Below, in pieces: positions 8,060-14,533 of a stretch of DNA of 14,583 nucleotides (position 1 is the first letter of the stretch; every line of letters starts with the position of its first letter). Below the pieces are notes generated by a model that had not been told where the DNA came from, made no database searches, and was given only the letters and a program-made list of their open reading frames with translations. This DNA comes from Rhabdothermincola sp036846205 (GTDB lineage Bacteria; Actinomycetota; Acidimicrobiia; Acidimicrobiales; Acidimicrobilacustridaceae), in assembly GCF_036846205.1 (NCBI RefSeq), contig NZ_DAIUCK010000084.1:1-14583 (forward strand), given 5' to 3'. A program made the translations under genes and the position numbers.

Positions 8060-9157
8060 GTGTTCCTCGCACTGCGAGACCTGCGGGTGGCCAGGGGACG
8101 GTTCGTGCTGATCGGCTCGGTCATCTCGCTGGTGGCGCTCCTGTCGACCCTGCTGTCGGGACTGGCCACCGGCCTGGTCGACGACGGGATCTCCGGCTTA
8201 CGAGCCCTGCCGATCTCACACCTGGCGTTCCAGCGCGGGGCTGAGAGCTCCTTCAGCCGCTCGGTGCTGGGCCCCGACGCCCTGGCGGCCTTCGAAGACG
8301 TTCCCGATCTCCGGGCCACGCCGATCGGGGTGTCGTTCGTGAACGCCTCGTCGAGCTCGGGCACCAGCGTGGACCTGGCCCTCTTCGGGGTGGACCCCCA
8401 CGGCTTCCTCGCCGAGGAATCCGCCGGGGCCGCCGAGGCCGACCCGAAGGCCTCACCGCTCGACGGGGGGCTGGTGCTGAGCGAGGAGCTGCAGGGCAAG
8501 GTGGCCCTCGGTGACAGGCTCGAGATCCTCGGTACCGACCGGTCGCTGCCGGTGGTGGGTTTCACCTTCGGCGGAACCTACGGCCACGTGCCCATCGCCT
8601 ACACCGGCCTGGCCACCTGGCAGAGCCTCGTCTACGGGCAGGATCCACGAGGGCGGTTCTCCGCCATCGCCCTCCAGGCCGACCGGCCGTTCGACGCTGC
8701 GTCCCTCGACGCCACCGCCGGCACCGACACGGTCACCAAGACCCAAGCCTTCAACGGTTCGCCCGGCTACAGCGCGGAGACCGCGACCATGACCCTGATC
8801 CGGGGGTTCCTCCTGGTGATCTCCGCGTTGGTGGTGGGCGCGTTCTTCACTGTGTGGACCGTCCAGCGGACCCGCCAGATCGGCCTGCTGAAGGCCATGG
8901 GAGCCTCCAACGGGTACGTCGCGCGCGACGCCCTGGGGCAGCTCGCAGTGGTGCTGGCAGCCTCGATCGCGGTGGGCACGGCGGTGGGCCTCGGTCTCGG
9001 CAGCCTGGTGAGCGAGGACGTGCCGTTCAGCCTGGCGGCCGGCTCGGTCGGCGCGTCGTCCCTCGCTCTCGCGGTGGCGGGTATGGCAGGCAGCCTGGTG
9101 GCGTTGCGGCGGCTCACCCGCATCGACCCGGCCATCTCCCTCTCGGTGGAGGCGTGA
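8060..9157 (+). CDS. FtsX-type ABC transporter permease (HrtB/DevC-like)
   Basis: This 365-residue permease has the MacB/FtsX topology: one N-terminal membrane helix (about 13-36), a large extracytoplasmic domain (about 40-240) and three C-terminal helices (about 243-270, 293-318 and 325-348). The opening MFLALRDLRVARGRF, followed by a hydrophobic stretch and LSGLATGLV, resembles HrtB-like permeases. Such proteins usually work with a cognate ATPase in mechanotransmission or export, for example of haem. The GTG start at 8060 is fixed by a strong AAGGAGG (8046-8052) 7 nt upstream; an ATG at 8021 lies inside the promoter -10. The cytoplasmic segment QRTRQIGLLKAMGAS between helices 2 and 3 is the usual ATPase coupling site. 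The ATPase gene starts 2 nt after the stop. Confidence 0.85.
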   Translation: MFLALRDLRVARGRFVLIGSVISLVALLSTLLSGLATGLVDDGISGLRALPISHLAFQRGAESSFSRSVLGPDALAAFEDVPDLRATPIGVSFVNASSSSGTSVDLALFGVDPHGFLAEESAGAAEADPKASPLDGGLVLSEELQGKVALGDRLEILGTDRSLPVVGFTFGGTYGHVPIAYTGLATWQSLVYGQDPRGRFSAIALQADRPFDAASLDATAGTDTVTKTQAFNGSPGYSAETATMTLIRGFLLVISALVVGAFFTVWTVQRTRQIGLLKAMGASNGYVARDALGQLAVVLAASIAVGTAVGLGLGSLVSEDVPFSLAAGSVGASSLALAVAGMAGSLVALRRLTRIDPAISLSVEA

Positions 9158-9159
9158 CG

Positions 9160-9855
9160 ATGGAAACCAGCGCTCTGCAGCTGTCCGGTGTGGGCGTCGA
9201 CGTGCGCGATGGCGACGAGACCCTCACGATCCTCGACGGGGTCGACCTGAGCCTGGAGCGTGGCCAGCTGGTGGTGATCACCGGCCGGTCAGGTTCGGGG
9301 AAGTCGACCCTGCTCTCGGTGGCCGGCCTGTTGCGCCGCCCGTCGCGCGGTGAGGTGATCGTCGCCGGGCAACCCACCAGCGCGCTCGGGGTCCGCCAGC
9401 GGACCCGCCTGCGACGGGACCACGTGGCCTTCGTGCACCAGAGCGCGCAGCTGTTCCCCTCCCTGCGAGCGGTCGAGCAGCTCGAGCTGGTGGCGCACAT
9501 CCACGGTCGGCTCGACCGGGCCGCCCGCCGCCGGGCCCGGGACCTGCTCGGGGAGCTCGGCCTGGGCGATCGCCTGCACCACCTCCCCTCGCACCTGTCG
9601 GGTGGCGAGCGCCAGCGGGTGGCCATCGGGCGGGCCCTGATGGGCCAGCCCTCGGTGGTGCTGGCCGACGAGCCGACCGCAGCGCTCGACCCCGAGCGCT
9701 CCCGACAGATCATGGAGGCGCTCGCACAGGAGACTCGCCAGCGGAAGGTGGCCACCCTGGTGGTGATCCACGACCCCGCCCAGCTCGACCTCGCCGACCG
9801 GCGCCTGGAGCTGCGCGATCACCGGCTGCACGACGTGACCGTCGAGACGGGGTGA
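9160..9855 (+). CDS. ABC transporter ATPase (LolD/MacB/HrtA type)
   Basis: This 231-residue ATP-binding subunit has every catalytic motif intact: Walker A GRSGSGKST (42-50), Q-loop Gln94 in FVHQSAQLFP, signature LSGGERQ (146-152), Walker B VVLADE (166-171, catalytic Glu171), the D-loop at AALD and H-loop His204. The length and the LFPSLRAVEQLEL segment fit the MacB/LolD/HrtA group, which pairs with FtsX-fold permeases, so it is the partner of the gene just upstream. GGAGG at 9148-9152, inside the end of the permease gene, lies 7 nt before the ATG. The stop is only 3 nt before the repressor gene, so the two are translationally coupled. Confidence 0.92.
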   Translation: METSALQLSGVGVDVRDGDETLTILDGVDLSLERGQLVVITGRSGSGKSTLLSVAGLLRRPSRGEVIVAGQPTSALGVRQRTRLRRDHVAFVHQSAQLFPSLRAVEQLELVAHIHGRLDRAARRRARDLLGELGLGDRLHHLPSHLSGGERQRVAIGRALMGQPSVVLADEPTAALDPERSRQIMEALAQETRQRKVATLVVIHDPAQLDLADRRLELRDHRLHDVTVETG

Positions 9856-9858
9856 TCG

Positions 9859-10464
9859 GTGCCGCGCATCACCGGACCCAGCATCGCTGCCCACGTGGCA
9901 CACCAGGAGGAGGCGGTGGTGCGGGCCGCGACCGAGCTGTTCGCCGAGCGGGGATTCGCCGCGGTGACCATGGCCGAAATCGCCGAGCGGGTCGGGCTGG
10001 CTCGCAGCTCGCTGTACCGGTACTTCCCCGACAAGGACCACATCCTGCTGGCGTGGTTGCGGCGCGAGAACGCCGCCCTCGTGGAGCGCAGCGCGGCGAT
10101 CGCCCGCTCCGAGGGGCCGCCCACACTGCGTCTGCGGCGTTGGCTGCGACTCCAGCTCGACTACCTGCTGGAGCCCGATCACCAGCTCTTCACCCGGATC
10201 GCGGTGAACCTCGGTGACCTCCGGCCGGAGGTGTTCGAGGCGGTGGTGGCCGAGCACCGGCGGCTGTACGCCACGGTGGAGCCGATCGTGGCCGAAGCGC
10301 TCCGCGCTCGCGGCCGGGGGCGAGCCCGGCGGGATCCCGCGCTCGTGTCCTCGTTCGTCGTGGGGCTCCTGCGGGCCGCCGGGGACGCCCTCGGGCGGGG
10401 GACGCCGGTCAGGCAGGTGCGGGCAGAGCTCGAGCGCGCCGCGGTGGCGGTGGTGGAGGCGTGA
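9859..10464 (+). CDS. TetR/AcrR family transcriptional regulator
   Basis: This 201-residue protein has a TetR N-terminal DNA-binding domain: a first helix at about 16-29, then the helix-turn-helix VTMAEIAERVGLARSSLYRYFPDKDHIL at about 35-62. The rest is an all-helical ligand/dimerisation domain without a recognisable ligand signature. It starts with GTG 9859, 3 nt after the ATPase stop; only a weak GACGGGG precedes it, so it probably depends on coupling. As third gene of the operon it is best read as the local repressor acting on the CGAC-N5-GTCG pair at 8006-8040, with the transported compound as inducer. The last 56 nt are antisense to the 3' end of the sulfotransferase gene. Confidence 0.88.
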   Translation: MPRITGPSIAAHVAHQEEAVVRAATELFAERGFAAVTMAEIAERVGLARSSLYRYFPDKDHILLAWLRRENAALVERSAAIARSEGPPTLRLRRWLRLQLDYLLEPDHQLFTRIAVNLGDLRPEVFEAVVAEHRRLYATVEPIVAEALRARGRGRARRDPALVSSFVVGLLRAAGDALGRGTPVRQVRAELERAAVAVVEA

Positions 10465-11398
10465 GTCGATCGGATCGCGGAGGCTGACCGGAGCGCTCCC
10501 GCCGTCCGGTCTCACCAGCTCGCCAGGGCCAGGTGAGTGATCGCACGAGCAGGCGGCTGGCGGCGGGCAGCTCCCGCCGCCAGCGGTCGTCCAGCCGCAC
10601 CTGTATGCCTTGGCGCCCACCCGGCACGCCCGGTGCGGGGTTGTGGAAGAACACCGGGCAGTCGGGGGACGCCGTGTCCGGGAAGTCCGAGCCGGCCAGC
10701 GCGAGCTGATCCAGCACGGGGGCGAGGGCCGTCTCGGGGTCCGCGCAGAACGCCTCGTAGCTCACCGGCACGTAGCGGGGACCGATCGCGTCGCCGATGC
10801 GGGCCACCGTGGTGTGCTGGGCCAGCCAGGCCAGCGCCACCCGGGCGTCCGTGCCGGGACCGGCCTTGCCGCGCCGGCGCACCGAGTTGACCACGCCCCG
10901 GGGGTCGCGCACGACGTGCACCACGAGCGTGTCGATCGTCCCCGCGAGCGAGGTCAACACCGCGTCGGTGGGGTTCTTCGACACGTCCACGACCAACCGG
11001 GCGTCGTTGGCCCGCGCCAGCACCTGGACGCGGCTCTCCAGGCGGCGGAGGTAGCGAGCTTCGGCGTCGGTGGGTTCGTCGCCGGCGTCGAGCCGGCGGA
11101 GCACCGCCCGGGCTCGTCGCCAGCTCCGGTCGGAGGGAGCGACCTGGCGTTGGAGGGCGAACAGGCGATCCAGCTCGGCCGGAGCGAGATCGGTGGCGTC
11201 GGCCCACACCGGACAGGCGCGGGTGCGATCACCGCACGCGCAGCGCAGGTCGGGATCGCGGCGCAGCGACCGCCACAGGGAGGTGAGCTCCCCGCCGTAG
11301 AGGGCGCCGGGCAGTGCGCCGATCACCCGTCCCACGATGTGCGTGCCCCCTCGCGGGGTGCCGATGACGTGGACCAGGGTCGGCGTCCGTGCGGCCAT
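10409..11398 (-). CDS. Sulfotransferase family protein (PAPS-dependent)
   Basis: The 329 residues fit a bacterial sulfotransferase that moves a sulfuryl group from PAPS to an unknown acceptor. The 5'-phosphosulfate loop is VIGTPRGGTHIVGRVI (11-26), a variant of the PRSGTT motif. The 3'-phosphate motif is VVHVVRDPRGVVNS (159-172), and VVDVSKNP (136-143) lies before it. A Cys-rich CACGDRTRACPVW (53-65) is a feature I associate with actinobacterial members. The core seems to end near residue 295. The remaining tail is Arg/Pro-rich with a run of six prolines and is encoded opposite the Ala/Val-rich end of the TetR gene, so it may be a non-functional extension. The ATG at 11398 gives the family N-terminus directly ahead of the PAPS loop. 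No Shine-Dalgarno sequence is clear. Confidence 0.82.
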   Translation of the reverse strand: MAARTPTLVHVIGTPRGGTHIVGRVIGALPGALYGGELTSLWRSLRRDPDLRCACGDRTRACPVWADATDLAPAELDRLFALQRQVAPSDRSWRRARAVLRRLDAGDEPTDAEARYLRRLESRVQVLARANDARLVVDVSKNPTDAVLTSLAGTIDTLVVHVVRDPRGVVNSVRRRGKAGPGTDARVALAWLAQHTTVARIGDAIGPRYVPVSYEAFCADPETALAPVLDQLALAGSDFPDTASPDCPVFFHNPAPGVPGGRQGIQVRLDDRWRRELPAASRLLVRSLTWPWRAGETGRRERSGQPPRSDRLTPPPPPPRRARALPAPA

Positions 11399-11641
11399 GG
11401 GCGCACCATCGCAGGCGAAGCTGACATCCGGCCCTCCACCGGTCTACGGGAGAGCGAACCTTCGGTGGCGTTCCGGTGCGCGTGATCGCTCGTCCGGGTG
11501 AACCTCGGGGCGTACCAGTCGGGGGACGGCGGGGATACCGGTGGCGATCAGTGGCCGTCGCCGAGGTGGTCGCGAATGTCGATGATGCCCCTCCGGCGGG
11601 GATCTTGTCCGTTGACGCCCGCTCCGCCAGCGCACCCTGAG
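11399..11641. other. Intergenic stretch between sulfotransferase and tRNA-Arg
   Basis: No gene is supported in these 243 bp. On the - strand they lie downstream of the tRNA and upstream of the sulfotransferase. A small imperfect stem around CCCC/GGGG near 11588-11602 could end the tRNA transcript, but it is weak. Open frames here run through the tRNA itself and are artefacts. Confidence 0.4.
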
Positions 11642-11714
11642 CGCCCCCGGCAGGATTCGAACCTGCGACACACGGTTTAGGAAACCGTTGCTCTATCCCC
11701 TGAGCTACGAGGGC
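11642..11714 (-). tRNA. tRNA-Arg, anticodon CCT
   Basis: The - strand folds into a complete 73-nt cloverleaf. The acceptor is GCCCTCG/CGGGGGC (one G-U pair), the D arm GCTC-AGGGGATA-GAGC, the anticodon arm ACGGT-TTCCTAA-ACCGT with CCT in the loop, the variable loop GTGTC, and the T arm GCAGG-TTCGAAT-CCTGC, with discriminator G. It reads AGG codons. CCA is not encoded. A TAGCCT hexamer on the same strand (11768-11773) could be its promoter -10. The 3' end points towards the sulfotransferase, away from the mobile-element region. Confidence 0.96.
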
Positions 11715-11767
11715 GGGACTTCCGCGCCAAGCTCCGCGTGAAGCTCCGCGCATCCAACCGGGGTTGC

Positions 11768-11773
11768 AGGCTA
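11768..11773 (-). promoter_or_regulatory. Possible -10 (TAGCCT) of tRNA-Arg
   Basis: Read on the - strand this is TAGCCT, the same hexamer seen before metF and icd. It would start transcription about 45 nt before the tRNA 5' end, a normal leader for a processed tRNA. No good -35 is visible. Confidence 0.35.
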
Positions 11774-11826
11774 CTGCCCTTCCCTTCACGGTCCTGGCGA
11801 CCAGGCCCACGAACGGTGACCATAAA

Positions 11827-11860
11827 CAAACTAGGTAACAGCCTTTAGTTTGGTTATATT
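11827..11860 (+). promoter_or_regulatory. AT-rich leaderless promoter with inverted repeat
   Basis: TATATT (11855-11860) is a near-consensus -10 that ends 6 nt before the ATG at 11867; there is no Shine-Dalgarno sequence. Immediately upstream CAAACTA (11827-11833) and TAGTTTG (11846-11852) form a perfect 7-bp inverted repeat with a 12-nt centre, spanning where the -35 would be. This suggests an operator, perhaps bound by the winged-helix product of the gene itself. The stretch is strikingly AT-rich for this genome. Confidence 0.5.
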
Positions 11861-11866
11861 GTAGAA

Positions 11867-12208
11867 ATGGGGTTGGTGGAGCGGATCGCCCAGGTGGAGG
11901 CCGACCTGCTCACCCAGCGAGCCCGGGTGAGCGAAGAGGTGGCGCGGCTGCGGGGGCTCGAAGCCGAGCTCAAGGCGTTGCGCGCCGGGCTCGGTGGCGA
12001 CGCCGGTCTCACGGACATGAGCCGAACCGACGCCATTCTGACGGTCCTCCGACAGGCGTCCGGGACCATGTCCCCGACCGAACTCCTGCATGCCCTTCAG
12101 GCCTCCGGGCGGGCCGAGGACCTGCGCAGCGTGACCGCCACGCTCGACTACCTGCTCAAGGCAGATCGGGTGCGGCGACCCGAGCGCGGGCACTACCTGG
12201 CGACGTGA
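11867..12208 (+). CDS. Small coiled-coil plus winged-helix protein of unknown function
   Basis: I do not recognise a named family for this 113-residue protein. Residues 3-41 (VERIAQVEADLLTQRARVSEEVARLRGLEAELKALRAG region) show a Leu/Val heptad pattern and high charge, so probably a coiled coil. After a Gly-rich hinge (42-50), residues 51-112 look like a winged helix: helices at SRTDAILTVLRQ and SPTELLHALQAS, a recognition-like helix at LRSVTATLDYLLKAD, and a wing RVRRPERGHYLA. That layout suggests a dimeric DNA-binding protein. Codon use is normal for the genome, which supports a real gene. The start is set by the -10 element just upstream. It stands alone, divergent from tRNA-Arg and next to insertion-sequence remnants. 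Confidence 0.7.
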   Translation: MGLVERIAQVEADLLTQRARVSEEVARLRGLEAELKALRAGLGGDAGLTDMSRTDAILTVLRQASGTMSPTELLHALQASGRAEDLRSVTATLDYLLKADRVRRPERGHYLAT

Positions 12209-12396
12209 ACACCTCAGCCCTCTTCCGAGAGCTTCGAGGAGGCCCCCGGGCGTGCGGAGCGAATTCCCACAGCCGGTCGAACTCGACGAGTCGAACGCGG
12301 CTCCACCGCCCCAGCAGCCCACGAAACCGCCGACTACCGTCAGAACGTCACCGACGACCAGACCCTGACCCAATATCCATAGTGGAGTCCCCTCGC
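12209..12396. other. Non-coding stretch left of the IS3 remnant
   Basis: No convincing gene. The only structure I see is the palindrome ACTCG-A-CGAGT at 12281-12291, set within two GTCGAAC direct copies. Open frames are short and of poor composition. Confidence 0.4.
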
Positions 12397-12407
12397 TGAC
12401 CGGCCAC
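12396..12407 (+). repeat. Left terminal inverted repeat of the IS3 derivative
   Basis: CTGACCGGCCAC; it is the exact reverse complement of 12953-12964. Similarity between the two ends is lost both inside and outside these 12 bp. Confidence 0.8.
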
Positions 12408-12430
12408 GTTGGTCGCGCGGCTTTGTCGGC

Positions 12431-12687
12431 CTAGGGCTGACGGTACTGGTGCTCCCAGTCGATCGGCGGGATGTAGCCGAGGGTCGAGTGAGGTCGGTAC
12501 GAGTTGTAGCGGCTGATCCAGGCGACGATCGCCAGTCGGGCGGTAGTCCGGGCGGGGAAGCTGTAGAGCGGTGTACGAGCTCTCTCGAGCGACGACCAGG
12601 CTTTCTCGGCTACCGAGTTGTCCGGTACACGCCGGTGCGGCCGACCGACTGGGGGGCCATGCCGAGCTCGTCGATGAGCTCAGGGTA
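12431..12687 (-). pseudogene. IS3 OrfB transposase, C-terminal remnant with frameshift
   Basis: Read on the - strand, the piece starts at YPELIDELGMAPQSVGRTGV, changes frame near 12621-12628, and continues DNSVAEKAWSSLERAR and on to RYNSYRPHSTLGYIPPIDWE with a TAG stop at 12431. These are the end of the rve/DDE integrase core, including the catalytic Glu of DNSVAE, and the usual C-terminal RPHSTLGY block. Both catalytic Asp residues and the whole N-terminal half are absent, so it cannot transpose on its own. Confidence 0.85.
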
Positions 12688-12730
12688 GTCCCGGACAGGT
12701 ACTGCGTAGCTCGGCGAGTTCGGCCTTCTC

Positions 12731-12934
12731 TCAGATGGTCCACCCGGCCCGCACACCCCGGTTGACGCGTTCCTGGCGGACCCGGTTGCCCAGCGTGCCG
12801 TCACCGACCCAGAGCTGACGGGTGACATCGACGATCCTTTGGCCCTCATCGAACGCCATCGTCACCGCGTCACGCTTGAGCCCATCGGTGAAGCTACGCC
12901 GCGTCCTCGCGGGCTGTTGCTGCATCGTTGACAT
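12731..12934 (-). pseudogene. IS3 OrfA, truncated by a stop codon
   Basis: The 67-residue frame opens with the transposase_8-type helix-turn-helix: RRSFTDGLKRDAVTMAFDEG, then a second helix and GTLGNRVRQERVNRG. An in-frame TGA follows GWTI. The same frame then continues EKAELAELRS, which still matches the usual ERAELARLR leucine zipper of OrfA, so the stop is a mutation within the old gene. After that the homology breaks off into OrfB sequence. Confidence 0.82.
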
Positions 12935-12952
12935 CCCAACCTCCTACTCGAG

Positions 12953-12964
12953 GTGGCCGGTCAG
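12953..12964 (-). repeat. Right terminal inverted repeat of the IS3 derivative
   Basis: GTGGCCGGTCAG, exact complement of 12396-12407. It lies 18 bp before the OrfA start, as expected for the transcription-side end. Confidence 0.8.
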
Positions 12965-12973
12965 TGGGGGCCC

Positions 12974-13350
12974 CAGCTGTCGTTGGAGGGCCGCATGGTA
13001 GTCACGGTCGAGTCGACGCTCGAGGCCCTGGTGTGTGTGTCTGACCTGTGGTGAGCGGGCGTGGGCGAAGGACCGTCCGGCGGTTGAGCTCGTCGACCTG
13101 ACCTGCTTCGGCTGGCCGGTAACCCTACGGTGGCGCAAGCACCGGTTCTGGTGCCCGAGGTCGTGGTGCCGGCAAGAGTCCTGGACCGATGAGGACCCAC
13201 GGATCGCCCGCCTCGCTTGTTGGTGACTGATCGGGCCCGGGGGTGGGCGACCTTGCAGGTCGGCCGTCACGGTCGGGCCGTGTCCAATGTCGCCGGTGCA
13301 CTCAGAGCGAACCGGCATGCGGTCGGCGACGCGGTGGCTTACGGCCAGGG
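12974..13350 (+). pseudogene. ISL3-family transposase, N-terminal remnant in three frames
   Basis: Three successive frames rebuild the start of an ISL3 transposase. Frame one reads QLSLEGRMVVTVESTLEAL (from 12974) and runs into a (GT)5 tract at 13031-13040. Frame two, from 13035, gives CLTCGERAWAKDRPAVELVDL, then RWRKHRFWCPRSWC: the CxxC...CxxxxC zinc finger with its FGWPVTLRWRK spacer. Frame three, from about 13217, reads LVTDRARGWATLQVGRHGRAVSNVAGALRANRHAVGDAV, the helix-turn-helix next to the DDE domain. Homology fades near 13350, so the catalytic domain is gone. The two frameshifts and the loss make it a dead copy. It begins 10 bp from the IS3 right end, so the IS3 insertion or a later deletion probably removed its start. 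Confidence 0.75.
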
Positions 13351-13635
13351 ACTCCTTGCGCGCAGAGCCGAGATCCCGACAGCTGCGTCAGGGCAACCCG
13401 ACTGGCGCCGCGCGCGAAGGCGACAGCCGGCTCGTTCATCACGTCTCCAGCGCGACCAGAGGCCAACTGCCGCGAGCCGCCAGAGCGAATCCCGGGGTCA
13501 GGGGCTAGGGATGGTTCAGCGAGGCGGCTCGGCGTCGAGCCCGCTACCACCCGCTGTGTGACGTCTCTGGCAGCATGGAGTCCGCTCACCCGGTCCCGTA
13601 GTCCCGGGTCCGAACCTAGCTGCGGCGGATCTCAC
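13351..13635. other. Decayed non-coding stretch before the helicase gene
   Basis: I find no supported gene in these 285 bp on either strand. The only structure noted is ACCCGG (13588-13593) with CCGGGT (13604-13609), a 6-bp stem with a 10-nt loop about 50 nt before the helicase start. It may be the eroded rest of the ISL3 element. Confidence 0.4.
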
Positions 13636-13657
13636 TAGTGGAGCGCCCGGAGGTGGC

Positions 13658-14533
13658 ATGGACATCTTCGATCTTCGGCAGCGGGTGGTCGACGACTACT
13701 CGAAGTTCATCAAAGGGTTCTTGAAGATCCGTGACCCTCGGATCGACCAGTTCGTCACCCAGGAGCTCGACCGAGGCCTGCTGTGGCCCGAGCCGTGGAT
13801 CTCGCTGAACCCGAGCTTCGACGGCGGCGTCACGGTCACCGACCTCGTCTCCGAGGGCGTCCTGCGGCCCGATTGCGAACGGATCTTCCGCATCAAGTCC
13901 CCCGAGGATCCCGTGGGACGGACCCTGGCCCTTCACCGCCATCAACGTGACGCGCTCGACGCAGCCCAGAGCGGTGACAACTACGTGCTCACAACTGGGA
14001 CGGGCTCAGGCAAGAGCTTGGCGTACATCCTGCCGATCGTCGACGAAGTCCTGCGGATGAAGGCGGCCGGTGCCGGAGCGAACCAGATCAAGGCGATCAT
14101 CGTGTACCCGATGAATGCCCTGGCGAACAGCCAGGACAACGAGCTGAAGAAGTTCCTCACGCTCGGGTTCGGCGCCGGCAACGAACTCGTGACCTTCCGG
14201 CGCTACACCGGTCAGGAGGACGAGGAACAGCGGCAAGAGGTCCTCGCGAACCCACCTGACATCTTGCTCACGAACTACGTCATGGCCGAGCTGATCCTGA
14301 CGCGAGTCCACGAGCAGGGCCTCATCCAAGCGGCGCGGGGGCTTCGCTTCTTGGTGCTCGACGAGCTCCACACCTACCGCGGCCGGCAAGGCGCCGACGT
14401 GGCGTTCCTGATCCGCCGGATCAAGGAGGCCTGCAAGGCTCACGACCTCCAGGTGATCGGTACCTCGGCAACCCTGGCGTCGGGGAACTCGTTCGCCGAG
14501 CAACAGCGCGAGATTGCCGATGTCGCCAGCTGA
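13658..14533 (+). CDS. SF2 DEAD-box helicase, N-terminal part only (DUF1998-linked defence-helicase type)
   Basis: These 291 residues are the front end of a large superfamily 2 helicase. A conserved N-terminal region (about 1-90, MDIFDLRQRVVDDYSKFI to GRTLALHRHQ) precedes helicase domain 1, with the Q-motif Gln96, Walker A TGTGSGKS (113-120), motif Ia YPMNALANSQ (150-159), TGQE (184-187), motif II LDELH (234-238) and motif III SAT (270-272). The YPMNALANSQ and long N-terminal lead resemble the large helicases related to MrfA/YprA, DISARM DrmA and Druantia DruE. Which of these it belongs to cannot be settled from this part. Those proteins usually exceed 800 residues and often 1,500; here TGA follows ADVAS, so helicase domain 2 and DUF1998 are missing. 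GGAGG (13649-13653) precedes the ATG by 4 nt. Alone the fragment should bind ATP but not work as a helicase. It is probably a pseudogene cut by an insertion. Confidence 0.8.
   Translation: MDIFDLRQRVVDDYSKFIKGFLKIRDPRIDQFVTQELDRGLLWPEPWISLNPSFDGGVTVTDLVSEGVLRPDCERIFRIKSPEDPVGRTLALHRHQRDALDAAQSGDNYVLTTGTGSGKSLAYILPIVDEVLRMKAAGAGANQIKAIIVYPMNALANSQDNELKKFLTLGFGAGNELVTFRRYTGQEDEEQRQEVLANPPDILLTNYVMAELILTRVHEQGLIQAARGLRFLVLDELHTYRGRQGADVAFLIRRIKEACKAHDLQVIGTSATLASGNSFAEQQREIADVAS

Larger units (their letters stand above)
12397..12963 (-). mobile_element. Internally deleted IS3-family insertion sequence
   Basis: The 567-bp segment is bounded by perfect 12-bp inverted repeats: CTGACCGGCCAC at 12396-12407 and its complement at 12953-12964. 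The element proper probably begins TGACC, the TG...CA end style of IS3. Inside, on the - strand, lie an OrfA-like N-terminus starting 19 nt from the right repeat and an OrfB C-terminus ending 24 nt from the left repeat, exactly the IS3 layout. A complete IS3 element is about 1.2-1.5 kb, so the middle is missing. The bases flanking the repeats show no obvious 3-4 bp target duplication. Confidence 0.82.

Noticed and set aside
11229..11810. A - strand frame containing VAQGIEQRFPKPCVAGSNPAGG, and a nearby one with SQVRILPGA
   Set aside because: These are translations of the tRNA-Arg gene, a familiar annotation artefact.
11831..12373. A 180-codon - strand frame opposite the winged-helix gene
   Set aside because: It is Gly/Leu/Arg-rich with no domain, covers the promoter and inverted repeat, and the + strand product has a clear helical pattern and a promoter.
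13604..13625. CCGAACCT next to a GGGT string, recalling a tRNA T-arm and so a possible att copy of tRNA-Arg
   Set aside because: The flanking bases do not pair as a T-stem, and only about eight bases are shared with the tRNA, too few for an attachment duplication.
13243..13638. Overlapping open frames on both strands upstream of the helicase
   Set aside because: Their composition is Arg/Ser/Pro-rich, they overlap the ISL3 remnant in the wrong frame and show no domain or ribosome site.
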